Shown here: piece after piece, positions 27,393 to 36,478 of the stretch
How the letters are laid out: each line of letters starts with the position of its first letter
Position numbering within the stretch: position 1 is the first letter of the stretch
From: Paulinella micropora
Lineage: Eukaryota; Cercozoa; Imbricatea; Euglyphida; Paulinellidae
Length of the DNA stretch: 64,000 nucleotides
Direction: 5' to 3'
Assembly (NCBI GenBank): GCA_019918135.1
Contig: WBZZ01000897.1
Span: 587,501 to 651,500, forward strand
Translations under genes and position numbers: made by a program
Notes under the pieces: model-generated
What the model was told of the DNA's origin: nothing
Database searches by the model: none
What the model saw: the letters and a program-made list of their open reading frames with translations, nothing else

Positions 27393-28153
27393 ATGAAAAA
27401 GCTATAAAACATTTGATAATTATTTTTTTTTGCCTTTTTACCTTTACCTTTACCCTTAAAGCTCCTAATGGTATGAATTCCTTTTTTTGGTTTGACTAAC
27501 TTAGTATTTACGGCCGTAGCACCCATTAACGATACGGGGTCAAATGCGGTTCGGTAGTTAGTGGTCAGCTTCGCGGTCTTCGCCCTCTTCCCTTTTGGAT
27601 TTACCTTAACTGCTACTCGGTCAATCACTCCTTCAATGAGGTCTCTTGTGCTACTGCCTTTGTTGTATGTGGTAGCCTTTACACCAGTCTGTCTGCTTAA
27701 ATCTTTCGCTATCGTTCCTCCAAGGCTATGACCCGTTAGCTCTACATTATCCTTACCATATTTCTTTATAACCTCATCAACCAGCTTCTGCACTTCTTTA
27801 TATCTCGGTGTTCTTTTTAATACTCCCTTTACCAATGCGACATCTGTGAGTAAGTCCCGCTTATCTGCCGAGCCTCTAAATGCTACAATAGCTTTGCCAT
27901 CTTTTTCATACACTGTTGATTTTTCTTTGCTGGCGACTGGTTTCCATCCGTCCGCACCTTTTCTATCTGACGAAGACAAATAGACATCCTCAGACAACTC
28001 AGCACTACCACCTTTTAGTCGCACACGTGCGACGGCTCCGCCTTTGGCTGAGCTCTGCCGTTTGTATTCTTTGCTCGCCTTTTTCAGGGCTTCACCATAG
28101 CTTATGTTATGCTTAGCAGAGTAAGCCTTAACGAACTTTATCCATTCTGACAT
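27389..28153 (-). CDS. Class-3 lipase-like hydrolase
   Basis: About 254 aa from ATG 28153 (MSEWIKFVKAYSAKHNISYGEALKKASKEYKRQ, a short helical module common in large-virus proteins). The alpha/beta-hydrolase part has VAFRGSA (oxyanion region), GHSLGGTIA (nucleophile Ser) and AFDPVS (Asp region), with a basic C-terminal tail (GKGKGKKAKK). Lipases of this class occur in some virophages and related elements and may help membrane passage. Only E2 has it, where E1 and E3 carry nothing equivalent. Frames reading further upstream lack an ATG and cross the hairpin GAAACTTTTTCAAAAGTTTC. Confidence 0.85.
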   Translation of the reverse strand: MSEWIKFVKAYSAKHNISYGEALKKASKEYKRQSSAKGGAVARVRLKGGSAELSEDVYLSSSDRKGADGWKPVASKEKSTVYEKDGKAIVAFRGSADKRDLLTDVALVKGVLKRTPRYKEVQKLVDEVIKKYGKDNVELTGHSLGGTIAKDLSRQTGVKATTYNKGSSTRDLIEGVIDRVAVKVNPKGKRAKTAKLTTNYRTAFDPVSLMGATAVNTKLVKPKKGIHTIRSFKGKGKGKKAKKNNYQMFYSFFI

Positions 28154-28191
28154 TCGCGGAGACTTCGCCTCCGCACCTCCACGGGTTTTGT

Positions 28192-28211
28192 GAAACTTTT
28201 TCAAAAGTTTC
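28192..28211. repeat. E2 leader palindrome GAAACTTTTTCAAAAGTTTC
   Basis: Same 20-bp near-palindrome as 23328-23347 and, inverted, 41395-41414. It lies upstream of the lipase ATG, and a hairpin TGCGGAG...CTCCGCG sits between them. Confidence 0.8.
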
Positions 28212-28266
28212 TATATAATTAATTATTTTTTATTTTTTTATATTACCCTACTATATACACCCTACT

Positions 28267-28542
28267 ATGACCACCCTTACGAGACTGTGCGAGAAGTTCC
28301 AAAAACTTTCTATTGAAGGCGAAAAAAAATCCTTCTCGTTGGAAGATGTTCAAAAGGTAATCCACGACGAAATCAAAGCAATTGAAGAAAAGAGAAATTC
28401 ACAACCAAAAGACACATTCCATTTCGGGAAATATAAGGGCAAAAAAATAGAAGACATCGCGAAGATTGATAAGCCATACATTGAATGGTTAGTTCGTCAG
28501 CCGTGATGTCGTAATAAAGATGAATTGAAAAAGTATTTGTAA
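28267..28542 (+). pseudogene. ExoX C-terminal-like small protein, E2 copy (TGA for Trp)
   Basis: Starts MTTLTRLCEKFQKLS and has FHFGKYKGKKIEDIAKIDKPYIEWLVRQP. TGA at 28504-28506 stands where E1 and E3 have Trp, and the frame continues to KKYL and TAA at 28540. A single G-to-A change explains it. The protein may be functional if the last 12 residues are dispensable. Confidence 0.75.
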
Positions 28543-28586
28543 AGCATTTGTATTTTTTTTGGCTTCCGCGAAGTGGGTGAAGACCC

Positions 28587-29840
28587 CTACTGATCTTCTA
28601 AGAAATTAACGATAACACTCACATTTCCTCCATTATTAGCAGTCGCGACAGACTTTTGTAAAAATGTTAGATTTTCACCAGGAGAAAGTTGAATGTCGTA
28701 AGTTCGCAAGTCAATAAGCTGGCTAGAAGTAGCATTAACAAAAAGTTTAAGTATGACATCCGTTATAGTGGCACCACCAAGAGCAGTCGCGGCGGTATCC
28801 TTTGACACGATTGAAGTTGTAGCATCAATATCAGCAAAGTTCTCCGCCGTAAGTGTTCCAGTTGTTTTCACAATCCTCACTATATTAACTTTGGTATCTT
28901 CGTTTGAAATGCTCACAAGAGATGGATAAACAATTGAATAATTTGTAGCACCGCCATTAAAAAGCGATTTATTTTTTATGCTAAGAATTGGGCTTTCAGT
29001 AGTGCTCGCTGGCTCACTTCCTTCCGCTTCGTTAGATATGCTTGAATTAACGGTGTTAGCGCCCTCAATAAACATACTACAACTTGCTGTTTTCAATATT
29101 TGTATTCCTGTATCGGCATCATTTCTCATTCTAGCAACAAATGGAAGAGTTGTATTCCGCAGACTGACACCCGTGTTGGCATTCGCATACTTAATCATAT
29201 GGACTTGCTGGAATTCGCCTGTGTTGGGGTTCTCAATTGAAAACTTAATAGCACCAAAGCCCAAATATTGAAATTGAATTTGAAAGACGTTTCCCTTCGT
29301 CAAATCCAAGAGCGGCATATCGCCTGTTCCATCACATGGGTCATCCCAGTTCGCTTGTTGAATATAGGAAACAACACCTCCTTTCGCGTGTGCTATACAG
29401 AAACCGGCGATACCATCCTTATAAAAGTAGAAACCATTTTGTAGTGCGGTATCGCCTATACCGATAAATAATACATATTCCTTAGCTTCATCAGTAGTCC
29501 ATAAGGCAGTGAAGCGTGCTAAAACACCCATACCCGTTCTGTATTTTATTTTTCTTTTGCTTTCCATAACGGCATTAGAAGTAATATCTGCGGTTGTTTT
29601 TAATTCCGCCATATTGTTTAAAAATGACACACTTGATTTTGTTTCTGTTTTTGTCCATACCCTTGTATTGATAGTATATGGAAAGATTTCCTGTAATACT
29701 GGTGTTAATGAACTGGTTAATGCTTCACCAAAGGCAGTTTTCATATTTTGACCCCCTACATATCCATCATACCCGACTTTGACATTTACGAAGTCGCCGC
29801 CTGGATTTTGGGCGACTAAATTTCGTTGGTGGGATGTCAT
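28587..29840 (-). CDS. Spike-like beta-rich virion protein, E2 copy
   Basis: 417 aa from ATG 29840 (MTSHQRNLVAQNPGGDF). The frame is open 13 codons further upstream but the E1 start supports 29840. Shares VLARFTALWTTD, FQIQFQYLGFGAIKF and the C-terminal NFLEDQ with E1. Identity with E1 is visibly much lower than in the fibre gene. A hairpin (GTAGGGGTCTTCACCCAC) begins at the stop codon. Confidence 0.78.
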   Translation of the reverse strand: MTSHQRNLVAQNPGGDFVNVKVGYDGYVGGQNMKTAFGEALTSSLTPVLQEIFPYTINTRVWTKTETKSSVSFLNNMAELKTTADITSNAVMESKRKIKYRTGMGVLARFTALWTTDEAKEYVLFIGIGDTALQNGFYFYKDGIAGFCIAHAKGGVVSYIQQANWDDPCDGTGDMPLLDLTKGNVFQIQFQYLGFGAIKFSIENPNTGEFQQVHMIKYANANTGVSLRNTTLPFVARMRNDADTGIQILKTASCSMFIEGANTVNSSISNEAEGSEPASTTESPILSIKNKSLFNGGATNYSIVYPSLVSISNEDTKVNIVRIVKTTGTLTAENFADIDATTSIVSKDTAATALGGATITDVILKLFVNATSSQLIDLRTYDIQLSPGENLTFLQKSVATANNGGNVSVIVNFLEDQ

Positions 29841-29903
29841 AGTTTCTGTATTATCAAAAAAAAAATAATAATCTATCAAAATTAATTACCTGCTTGCCCC
29901 TGC

Positions 29904-31469
29904 TTAGGTCCTAGTAATGGTGCCATTCTTAACATTTACTTCTTGCTGAGTTACGACAAATGTGTAATGATTGGCAGCAATATTCGCAGTGGTAGCAATA
30001 AACTCCCATCGTCGCTCGGTGTCTAGGGATAGTCCGCTGATTTCATTTTGGTCCTTGCTCCACAGCGGACGGGTATTGTCAAAGCTATCGCACCAAACCC
30101 AGTTGTATTGATAAACATTGCTATTCATCAAAGAAGAGCCTTCCAACTTCGGTTTAAGATACATATAGTCTTCTAGTTTTCCAGTTTGACAATCAACATT
30201 GAATTCTTGAAGTCGTGCTCCGTCTAGTGTGGTATAAAAAGTTTGGACCTTAGAACCGAGCAGGTTGCTATTGTCATAAGCGGTGTTCTTATTTTCAGTC
30301 GTATTGAAAACAGAGTGATAAATTTTCTTAATTCGTCGTCCGTGGCCTCTGTCAAATCTAAGGATAACATTTTGAGAAGTTGAAGCCACTCCGACGGTAT
30401 TTTTATACAAATAAGAATAATCAATGTTGAAGCTCATACCTTCGGGGCTCATAATCTTCTGTTGAATTGATTGAATTACATCAGGATTGGTTTCAACAGC
30501 TAAGAACAGGCTTAGATTAGTAATACTAACATTTAAATCAGCTGCCGCGACCGTGCCTCCACCAGTAGAAAGAGGGTCATCGTTGTAATAAAAGATTTTG
30601 GGTGTCTGTTGCCAAACAATCCGCATAGTCAAAATTTCTGGAAACATAATAGTTTTATCCAGAGCAAAAATAGTATTGTAAAGCATTCCAAGATTAATCT
30701 TAACATTAACACTCGGTTCGGCAGTATTAATAGCTCCTCCTGAGAAATACTTAGCCTCGCTATGTGCTACATTAACAACACTAAGAGTGCCAGTTGCTGC
30801 TGCGATTAAAGTATCATCGTGTCTGCGAGCATTTGTTGCTGGTTGAGTTAAGTAAGCCCGCATCTTAGTTTGATATGAAGTCATAACTTCGGTAATACGA
30901 GTAGTAATCGCCGCCGAAACATCACCACCATTCGTAGCACCAACAGCGGTCAAAGCCGTTCCGTCTGCTTTTAGAGCGATAGCATCAAGCAAGCTAACTT
31001 TTCTTTCAGTTGCAGCGGTATTACTAAAACTCGCCCCGTTTGTTGTATTGTTCTTTTGAAGCATACAACCAGCACCAGATTTGTTGTCGTGGTTTTCCAA
31101 AGCTAGTAAATCATCAATGGAGGTTTCGGGTTTCCAAATCATCTTAGTGATATTTCCGACTTCGTTAATGTCGCAAAGATAAACACCACCTCTCGTAATC
31201 AATTGTATCTGCCTAATCGGGGCTAGGCAGTCCATAAAGCATTTATTGTAGTTCGCCGCCTTCGCATCTGGGGCATAATTAAAACTCAAAACAGAGCGAG
31301 CCAAGTTAAACGGGCGACTGATAAGGTCAAAGTTGCTTTCCTGTCCTCCCGCGGTAGAAACAGTGATATTAATAGAACCCTCACGAGGGGTAAGCTTATT
31401 CAAGCGATAAGAAGCACTGATGTAGTCAGTCCTGCTAAAATCTAGTTCGCCTCCGTGTTGTGTGGGCAT
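29904..31469 (-). CDS. Major capsid protein, E2 copy
   Basis: 521 aa, intact. HGGELDFSRTDYISASYRLNKLTPREGS, ISRPFNLARSVLSFNY and RRIKKIYHSVFN correspond to the E1 capsid, with extra residues around 150-200. Divergent from E1 and E3, which are close to each other. A leader hairpin GTAAGTG...CACTTAC at 31474-31502 precedes the ATG. Confidence 0.88.
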   Translation of the reverse strand: MPTQHGGELDFSRTDYISASYRLNKLTPREGSINITVSTAGGQESNFDLISRPFNLARSVLSFNYAPDAKAANYNKCFMDCLAPIRQIQLITRGGVYLCDINEVGNITKMIWKPETSIDDLLALENHDNKSGAGCMLQKNNTTNGASFSNTAATERKVSLLDAIALKADGTALTAVGATNGGDVSAAITTRITEVMTSYQTKMRAYLTQPATNARRHDDTLIAAATGTLSVVNVAHSEAKYFSGGAINTAEPSVNVKINLGMLYNTIFALDKTIMFPEILTMRIVWQQTPKIFYYNDDPLSTGGGTVAAADLNVSITNLSLFLAVETNPDVIQSIQQKIMSPEGMSFNIDYSYLYKNTVGVASTSQNVILRFDRGHGRRIKKIYHSVFNTTENKNTAYDNSNLLGSKVQTFYTTLDGARLQEFNVDCQTGKLEDYMYLKPKLEGSSLMNSNVYQYNWVWCDSFDNTRPLWSKDQNEISGLSLDTERRWEFIATTANIAANHYTFVVTQQEVNVKNGTITRT

Positions 31470-31473
31470 TTTT

Positions 31474-31502
31474 GTAAGTGCTTTTTTCCAAAAACCACTT
31501 AC
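31474..31502 (-). promoter_or_regulatory. Leader hairpin before E2 capsid gene
   Basis: GTAAGTG arm, GCTTTTTTCC/GGAAAAAACC-like inner complementarity and CACTTAC arm, ending four bases before the ATG. Similar T/A hairpins precede the E2 penton, ATPase, PolB, lipase and integrase. Confidence 0.5.
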
Positions 31503-31577
31503 GAACTCAAAAACGATTTGTAAAAGGTTCCTATATTAATCCCCCAAAAAAATAAATAATTCTAAAATTAAAATTAA

Positions 31578-32390
31578 TTATCTAGATTTTAACAAATTAA
31601 AGAACGATGTAAATAGACTAAAATAATTCGTCTCACGGTAAATCAACAATGTCATTACAATGCCGAGGCCGTTGAGATTAACTGGTTGGTCGTTTTCGTC
31701 AGTCAAGTAAAACCGATACAAATTGCTTGAACTAGTTGATAGTCGTTTGCCGTATTCACTGCCAGAGCCGTCGTAGATAACAGAGCCGAACGGGATTTCA
31801 TTTGCTGTGTATATTTCCTGTAATACGTGATTATCGCCTTCCCCAACGAGGTCTGATTGAAGATACAAAGTTTTTTCACCAGTCAAGATTATGACATTCG
31901 GCGACCTAATAGTATTATTAGCAAAGAAATATGTTGAGTCGCGGTCAAAACCCATTACTTCGTGAATGCGAGTTTCGCCGTCAAATATAAACCGCGGTTG
32001 GATGCCTCCATTGTTAGCTACGGTAAATAATAGCTTGCCGTCTTCTGGGTCGGTGTTTGTGTTGTTGCTTGTTATTGTATATGTGTAGTCATTGGGGCTA
32101 TCTGCGGTTAGCACCTCGGCTAGCTTATTTTTTAAGTTATTCATTGTGTAGTTTCCTTCGGGTATCGTAATTAGCGCCTCAAATCCGTCTTCACTAAGTG
32201 TAAAAGTATTGTATGGCGAAGAAACAGAATAATACGACTTCGGCACATAGATATGAAGAATTTTACAGTGTGTCGGGTTGTCTAGCGATTTCATATCAAT
32301 AGAGTGTGTGAAATCACTATCCGTGCCGTTTATCCTATTTTTGCTATTGACATAGTAAATGTTAGAGCTCCTGCCTCCCCTATATTCCAT
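31578..32390 (-). CDS. Minor capsid (penton-type) protein, E2 copy
   Basis: 270 aa, intact. SNIYYVNSKNRINGTDSDF, HCKILHIYVPKSYYSVSSPY and MTLLIYRETNYF. Serves as the full-length reference for the frameshifted E1 and E3 copies. The leader holds GTAGGG-ACA-CCCTAC (32392-32406) and CCTTTTG...CAAAAGG. Confidence 0.88.
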   Translation of the reverse strand: MEYRGGRSSNIYYVNSKNRINGTDSDFTHSIDMKSLDNPTHCKILHIYVPKSYYSVSSPYNTFTLSEDGFEALITIPEGNYTMNNLKNKLAEVLTADSPNDYTYTITSNNTNTDPEDGKLLFTVANNGGIQPRFIFDGETRIHEVMGFDRDSTYFFANNTIRSPNVIILTGEKTLYLQSDLVGEGDNHVLQEIYTANEIPFGSVIYDGSGSEYGKRLSTSSSNLYRFYLTDENDQPVNLNGLGIVMTLLIYRETNYFSLFTSFFNLLKSR

Positions 32391-32445
32391 TGTAGGGACA
32401 CCCTACGACCCGACCTTTTGGTGAAGCTTTTTTTCAAAAGGTTAG

Positions 32446-32470
32446 TATATATAGAAAAATATATTTTTTG
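32446..32470 (-). promoter_or_regulatory. E2 promoter motif before penton gene
   Basis: On the minus strand AAAAAATATATTTTTC then TATATATA. An identical stretch of about 25 bp lies before the ATPase (35793-35817), and a close one before PolB. Confidence 0.6.
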
Positions 32471-32485
32471 TTTTAATCGCTTACC

Positions 32486-32519
32486 ACAACGGAGGGGGTG
32501 CTGGGGCTTGCCCCTGCTA
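32486..32519 (-). terminator. Hairpin at the protease stop codon
   Basis: Read on the minus strand, TAG is followed by CAGGGGC-AA-GCCCC and a run of CACCCCC. Same arrangement as after the 120-aa gene (35826-35852) and spike gene. Confidence 0.5.
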
Positions 32520-33359
32520 AATGAAAGTATCAAAGCCATAGCCGTTCTGGGTTTTCAACTCATCCGCTTCTTTTTCTTTTAAGTCCGTCCAACCGCTGGC
32601 AAATTTAAAGCGGTTCCCTTTCGCTCGTTCAAGTAAAAACCTAATACTATGCCACCCGCAGGTATCTGTTGTATCACTTTGGTTTTTGACTTGATTAACC
32701 TTCATAAGCAGGTATGTGTTCGGCTTGCTCTTTTCAATAAGCTGTTTCATTTGGTGAAGAAATAGCTCAGTCGGCTTATATAGTGCGAGAGGGTCGTAGA
32801 TTTCAATAGTGTCATCTTTAATGGTATCAATCCAAACAGCAATCCAATGTGAGCCTGGTTGGCTAGACTTATCCAAGTTCATTATAAAGCCATACTTCTG
32901 TCTTTTTTCTGGTTTAAGTTTGTTTATTTCATCGCTCGCTACTGTTCCCAAATACCATTCGTGCTTTTTCATAATGTTGTCTATTTCGTCCGACATTAAT
33001 CCTCGGTAGGGGCCTCCTCCCACGATTTCGGGTGTTGTGTCGGCGGTGATTTCGGGTATTGTGTCGGGCGGGGGTTCGGTGTTGGTTTCAGGTATGGTGT
33101 CGGGTGATGTGTCGGCGATGGTTTCTGGTGTTGGCTGTGGAATTTCAGTTGGTTGAATACCGAGAGTATTTGAAACTTGATTTTTAATGTTTGGGTCGCT
33201 TCTCATTTCAGTTACTAAGCTACTTACATAATCCTTCTTCTTCATTTTTTTCCTGTATTTACCCTTCTTCAAATATTTCTTAATTTTTGCTATCGTTAAA
33301 AGTTTGTGGATTAATTCCTCAATCGTTCTTGGTCCAGCACCAGCTTGGTTTATTCCCAA
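32517..33359 (-). CDS. Adenain/Ulp1-like cysteine protease, E2 copy
   Basis: Frame of 280 codons, first ATG at 33245 (about 242 aa). A Pro/Thr-rich linker (DTIPETNTEPPPDT) precedes the protease domain: HWIAVW, EIYDPLALY, NQSDTTDTCGWHSIRF. The upstream part of the frame overlaps the end of the coiled-coil gene in a -1 relationship and has no ATG, so translation of that part would need coupling or frameshifting. Confidence 0.9.
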   Translation of the reverse strand: MGINQAGAGPRTIEELIHKLLTIAKIKKYLKKGKYRKKMKKKDYVSSLVTEMRSDPNIKNQVSNTLGIQPTEIPQPTPETIADTSPDTIPETNTEPPPDTIPEITADTTPEIVGGGPYRGLMSDEIDNIMKKHEWYLGTVASDEINKLKPEKRQKYGFIMNLDKSSQPGSHWIAVWIDTIKDDTIEIYDPLALYKPTELFLHQMKQLIEKSKPNTYLLMKVNQVKNQSDTTDTCGWHSIRFLLERAKGNRFKFASGWTDLKEKEADELKTQNGYGFDTFI

Positions 33360-34528
33360 TAATCAGCGAGTTTCTTTCTCATTTCATTCTGGTCTATTCC
33401 TAAATCAATACCTTCATCTACTATAACTTGTGCCATACCCGCAGTCGTGTGTTTTCCTTTAACTTTTTTTGGTGGTGGTTTGCCCCTAGCTTTCATTTCT
33501 TTTTCCAAAGCAGGGCCCAAAGTTTTGGGTATGTCCAATTGCGGATACTTGTAATCATTTCTTAAACCTGCGGATATGTATGATACTTTATCTTTAATTT
33601 CAAAGTGTTTCGCTTTGGCCTCCGCTAGTTTTTTTTCTTGTTCTAATTCTTTTTTATATTGTTCAGCCAGTTCTTTCTGCTCATCTGCTGATTGTGCATC
33701 GGCTATCGCTTTCTCTATTCCTGTGCCAAGTTTGATAAATTCTGTTTTGCTCAAACCTTTAATAAATTTAGTTGTAAAGCCCGCTTTCTTCATTAATTCA
33801 ATGTATTTTTCTTTTAATTCCTTTTCAGCCTTTTTCTCTTCTTTTGTTTTCAATGGCATCTGCTTTTCTTCTGGTGCTTGTGGTGGTGCTTGTTGTGGTC
33901 CTAGTTGTGGTGCTTGGGGTGGTCCTAGTTGTGGGGCTTGTGGTGGTGCTTGTGGTGGTCCTAGTTGTGGGGCTTGTGGTGGTGCTTGTGGTGGTGCTTG
34001 TGGTGGTGCTTGTATGTATTGAGGTTGGAAAGGTGGTAATAACATCAAATTGTTTTTTCTATCTTGTTCAAATTTTACATCCTCTATAAGTTTTTGCTCT
34101 CTGTTCGCCTCCCTTATTAATTCTTCTTGTCTTTCTTTAATGTCGGCATTCTCCTTCCTCTCCATTCTTTTCTTCTCATCTTCCGCCTGTTCTCTTAACT
34201 TCTTTTCCTTTTCCTCCTGCTCGTGTATTAGTTCATATTTTTTCAGCAGGTTGTTTTGTATCTGATTGCGGTTCTCGTGTTCAAGGCGATTGAATTCGGA
34301 CTTAACAATTCGCTCCTTCGTCTTTCGTGTTTTCTTCGTTTTATTGTCCCCTTTCATATATTTCAAAAACAGTTTAACGATTTGAAGTGTTGAAAGGTCA
34401 TTCGTTTTCTCGCCAAAGTTGAGATATGCTCGTCTGCCTTTCACTTTGATATATGGTCGGCCATCTTTTGTTCTGTATATCCTCGGGGGCCGTTGTTTGA
34501 GTTTCTTCTTTGGCTTCTTTACAACCAT
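33350..34528 (-). CDS. Coiled-coil/proline-rich virion-associated protein, E2 copy
   Basis: 392 aa. The N-terminal PPRIYRTKDGRPYIKVKGRRAYLNFGEKTNDLSTLQIVKLF domain is as in E1. A charged coiled coil (about 85-165), then QAPPQAPPQAPQLGPPQ repeats (33870-34015), then a further helical part and a basic patch. Longer than in E1. The 9-15-bp Pro/Gln repeats vary in number and may be unstable. Confidence 0.78.
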   Translation of the reverse strand: MVVKKPKKKLKQRPPRIYRTKDGRPYIKVKGRRAYLNFGEKTNDLSTLQIVKLFLKYMKGDNKTKKTRKTKERIVKSEFNRLEHENRNQIQNNLLKKYELIHEQEEKEKKLREQAEDEKKRMERKENADIKERQEELIREANREQKLIEDVKFEQDRKNNLMLLPPFQPQYIQAPPQAPPQAPPQAPQLGPPQAPPQAPQLGPPQAPQLGPQQAPPQAPEEKQMPLKTKEEKKAEKELKEKYIELMKKAGFTTKFIKGLSKTEFIKLGTGIEKAIADAQSADEQKELAEQYKKELEQEKKLAEAKAKHFEIKDKVSYISAGLRNDYKYPQLDIPKTLGPALEKEMKARGKPPPKKVKGKHTTAGMAQVIVDEGIDLGIDQNEMRKKLADYWE

Positions 34529-34581
34529 TGTATATGTTAGAAAAAAAAATTAATATAAGATTTTACATTTGTGATTGGGGT

Positions 34582-34884
34582 TTACCGAAATTTGACTGCT
34601 CCACCTCGTTGCTTGCCGTATCCTTGCTTAGCCGCAGCCTTTGCTACACGGTCCGCATAAGGCACTCCGACATCACTGAGAAAGGTAGCACCTCTTGAAA
34701 TCAATTGGTTCTTCTTGATAAACCTATTAGCATCCAATATGGCTTGTCCGACTTTTTTCCAGTTGACCTTCCCTCCTGTTTGTTTCTTTTTTGATTTTCT
34801 TTTCCCTCCTGTTTGGGGCATACTGGGATTGTAGCTAATATTGTATCCTGATGGTTGTGAAATAATCACTGGTGATGTTGGCAT
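34582..34884 (-). CDS. Small basic core-like virion protein, E2 copy
   Basis: 100 aa. TGGKRKSKKKQTGGKVNWKKVGQAILDANRFIKKN, VGVPYADRVAKAAAKQGYGKQRGG. Same plan as E1 with two GGK sites that could be protease cleavage points. Confidence 0.7.
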   Translation of the reverse strand: MPTSPVIISQPSGYNISYNPSMPQTGGKRKSKKKQTGGKVNWKKVGQAILDANRFIKKNQLISRGATFLSDVGVPYADRVAKAAAKQGYGKQRGGAVKFR

Positions 34885-34919
34885 CTATATAAAGTTCTGA
34901 AAAAAATAATTATTTTAAA

Positions 34920-35747
34920 TTAAGTAAAACGAATATTGAAGTTCTTTCGTAATTCATCAGATACCGCATCAACATACAAAAAGTTAAACCTCTCTTTCGT
35001 CGCCTCGTGATATTTTTCAATGAAGTATTCAAGGTCGTAGCCGAGGTCTAAATGTTTATATGCAAGTTCTATTTTATCCTGAGACTGACCTGGAAAAATA
35101 AGAAGGTAGTCAAGCTGTTTAATCGCCTCAGGTTTTAGGTCTTGTAGATATTGTGAGCTTATAATCACCTTTGACTTGAAATGCCTGTTCCGCTTCAACA
35201 AATCGCTTACTGATTTATCCCTTAGCCCAGACCCCAAATCGTCCAAAACTAGCACAACTTCTGGTGTAATGTATTTGCTCGGTCTCTCCACCTTTTCGCC
35301 TCCCTCCTGCTTCTTCTTTTCCTCTTTTCCAAAATAAAGAAACTTTGGCTTTTCTACTTCATCCTTCCCGTCTTGAACAATCTCGCCTTCTTCTTGCTTT
35401 TCGTCGGGTTTATTCAGCTTGTCTAACTCGTAATCAATAACAGACAGGCCATCCGTTTTCAAATATGTGTATATCGCCATCGGATTGCCTTTCTTTTTGA
35501 AGTGTTTAACCATTTCTTTGTATATGTGGTCTTTGTGTATCGTGCTGGCAATAATAACAATGCGGGTTTTTTTGTCGGCCGTCCTTTTCAGGATTTCAAA
35601 CAGTGCTGTCGTCTTGCCACTCTTCTTGCGAGCGAGAAGAAAAATATTGGCATACGGTTCATCAAATAACTTATGTCCTTTTGCCAACTTGTCGCCATCT
35701 CCGTTTTGCTTGACTGGTCTAACACGTATGTCGTTAATTTTTTCCAT
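34920..35747 (-). CDS. A32-like DNA-packaging ATPase, E2 copy
   Basis: 275 aa, intact. P-loop in LLARKKSGKTTALFE, Walker B VLVLDDLGSGL, KVIISSQYL. The N-terminus MEKINDIRVRPVKQ supports the start. Predicted to translocate element DNA into capsids. No palindrome at the site where E1 carries copy 6. Confidence 0.93.
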   Translation of the reverse strand: MEKINDIRVRPVKQNGDGDKLAKGHKLFDEPYANIFLLARKKSGKTTALFEILKRTADKKTRIVIIASTIHKDHIYKEMVKHFKKKGNPMAIYTYLKTDGLSVIDYELDKLNKPDEKQEEGEIVQDGKDEVEKPKFLYFGKEEKKKQEGGEKVERPSKYITPEVVLVLDDLGSGLRDKSVSDLLKRNRHFKSKVIISSQYLQDLKPEAIKQLDYLLIFPGQSQDKIELAYKHLDLGYDLEYFIEKYHEATKERFNFLYVDAVSDELRKNFNIRFT

Positions 35748-35792
35748 TGTAAGAGCTTTTTTTTCAAAAAACCTCCTACGACCTCAAAAAAC

Positions 35793-35820
35793 TATATATA
35801 GAAAAATATATTTTTTATTT
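35793..35820 (-). promoter_or_regulatory. E2 promoter motif before ATPase gene
   Basis: Minus strand AAATAAAAAATATATTTTTC then TATATATA, shared with the penton promoter. A poly-T/poly-A leader hairpin (35750-35785) lies between it and the ATG. Confidence 0.6.
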
Positions 35821-35849
35821 ACCTGCGGGGTTATAGGGGGAGCAGGCCC

Positions 35850-36212
35850 CTATGCCAAAAATTCTAAACAAATAACAATTCTTCCAGCTAGCAGGTCAGT
35901 CTCAATACTACCATTGTCCGTTTTAAGCACTCTAAATGTGTATTGACCGTCAGTCCAATTAATGATCCCCAAGTTGTAGCTAAGATTGGAAATGTTTGCG
36001 GTGTTGCTATCGGCGAATGTTCCAATAATTCCGATGCGGTCCATATGAAGAATTTTTGTTTTCGTTTCAGTCATATCATTCATATAGTGGATATACTTAA
36101 CATTCATTCTAGTTGGGGTAAAGTTCAATTTAATGGTTTTGTCAAATGTCTTGCTACCACCAGCAAAATCATTACTTAGAAAAATAATCTTTTGGAATTT
36201 ATAGTCTGCCAT
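35850..36212 (-). CDS. Conserved 120-aa protein, E2 copy
   Basis: 120 aa. KFQKIIFLSNDFAGGSKTF-type start and MDRIGIIGTFADSNTANISNL are kept. Divergent from the Cys-rich gene at 36218 with only five bases between start codons. The stop codon lies in a hairpin (TAGGGG...CCCCTA). Confidence 0.8.
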   Translation of the reverse strand: MADYKFQKIIFLSNDFAGGSKTFDKTIKLNFTPTRMNVKYIHYMNDMTETKTKILHMDRIGIIGTFADSNTANISNLSYNLGIINWTDGQYTFRVLKTDNGSIETDLLAGRIVICLEFLA

Positions 36213-36217
36213 TTGCG

Positions 36218-36478
36218 ATGCTCTCTATATTTACATTTATAAACTTTTTATTAATTAATATTTCTGCTCGGACTGCTTGTGATTTCTATTCAAGGGTCAG
36301 TGTTAAAAAAAATGAAAGCTGTGTGTGGTGTATTCAAAAGGGAATAGAAACCAAATTTAAATGTGTGTATAAGCCGATGAGCGATTGGTGTGTCGGATGG
36401 GATGAGGCTTTACCTTTGATGTGTGCTGGTGATGCTTCTTGGTATAAAACTCAACTATATGAATGCTCATTTCTTTGA
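36218..36478 (+). CDS. Small secreted cysteine-rich protein, E2 copy
   Basis: 86 aa with signal-like MLSIFTFINFLLINISA and seven cysteines (ACDFYSR, ESCVWC, FKCVYK, SDWC, LMC, YEC). Overlaps the convergent membrane-protein gene by 12 bases. Confidence 0.75.
   Translation: MLSIFTFINFLLINISARTACDFYSRVSVKKNESCVWCIQKGIETKFKCVYKPMSDWCVGWDEALPLMCAGDASWYKTQLYECSFL

Noticed and set aside
33350..33359. Programmed -1 frameshift joining coiled-coil protein and protease in E1 and E2
   Set aside because: The -1 relation is seen in both, but no slippery heptamer is present, E3 has a clean stop-start junction, and the E1 case is better explained by an indel.
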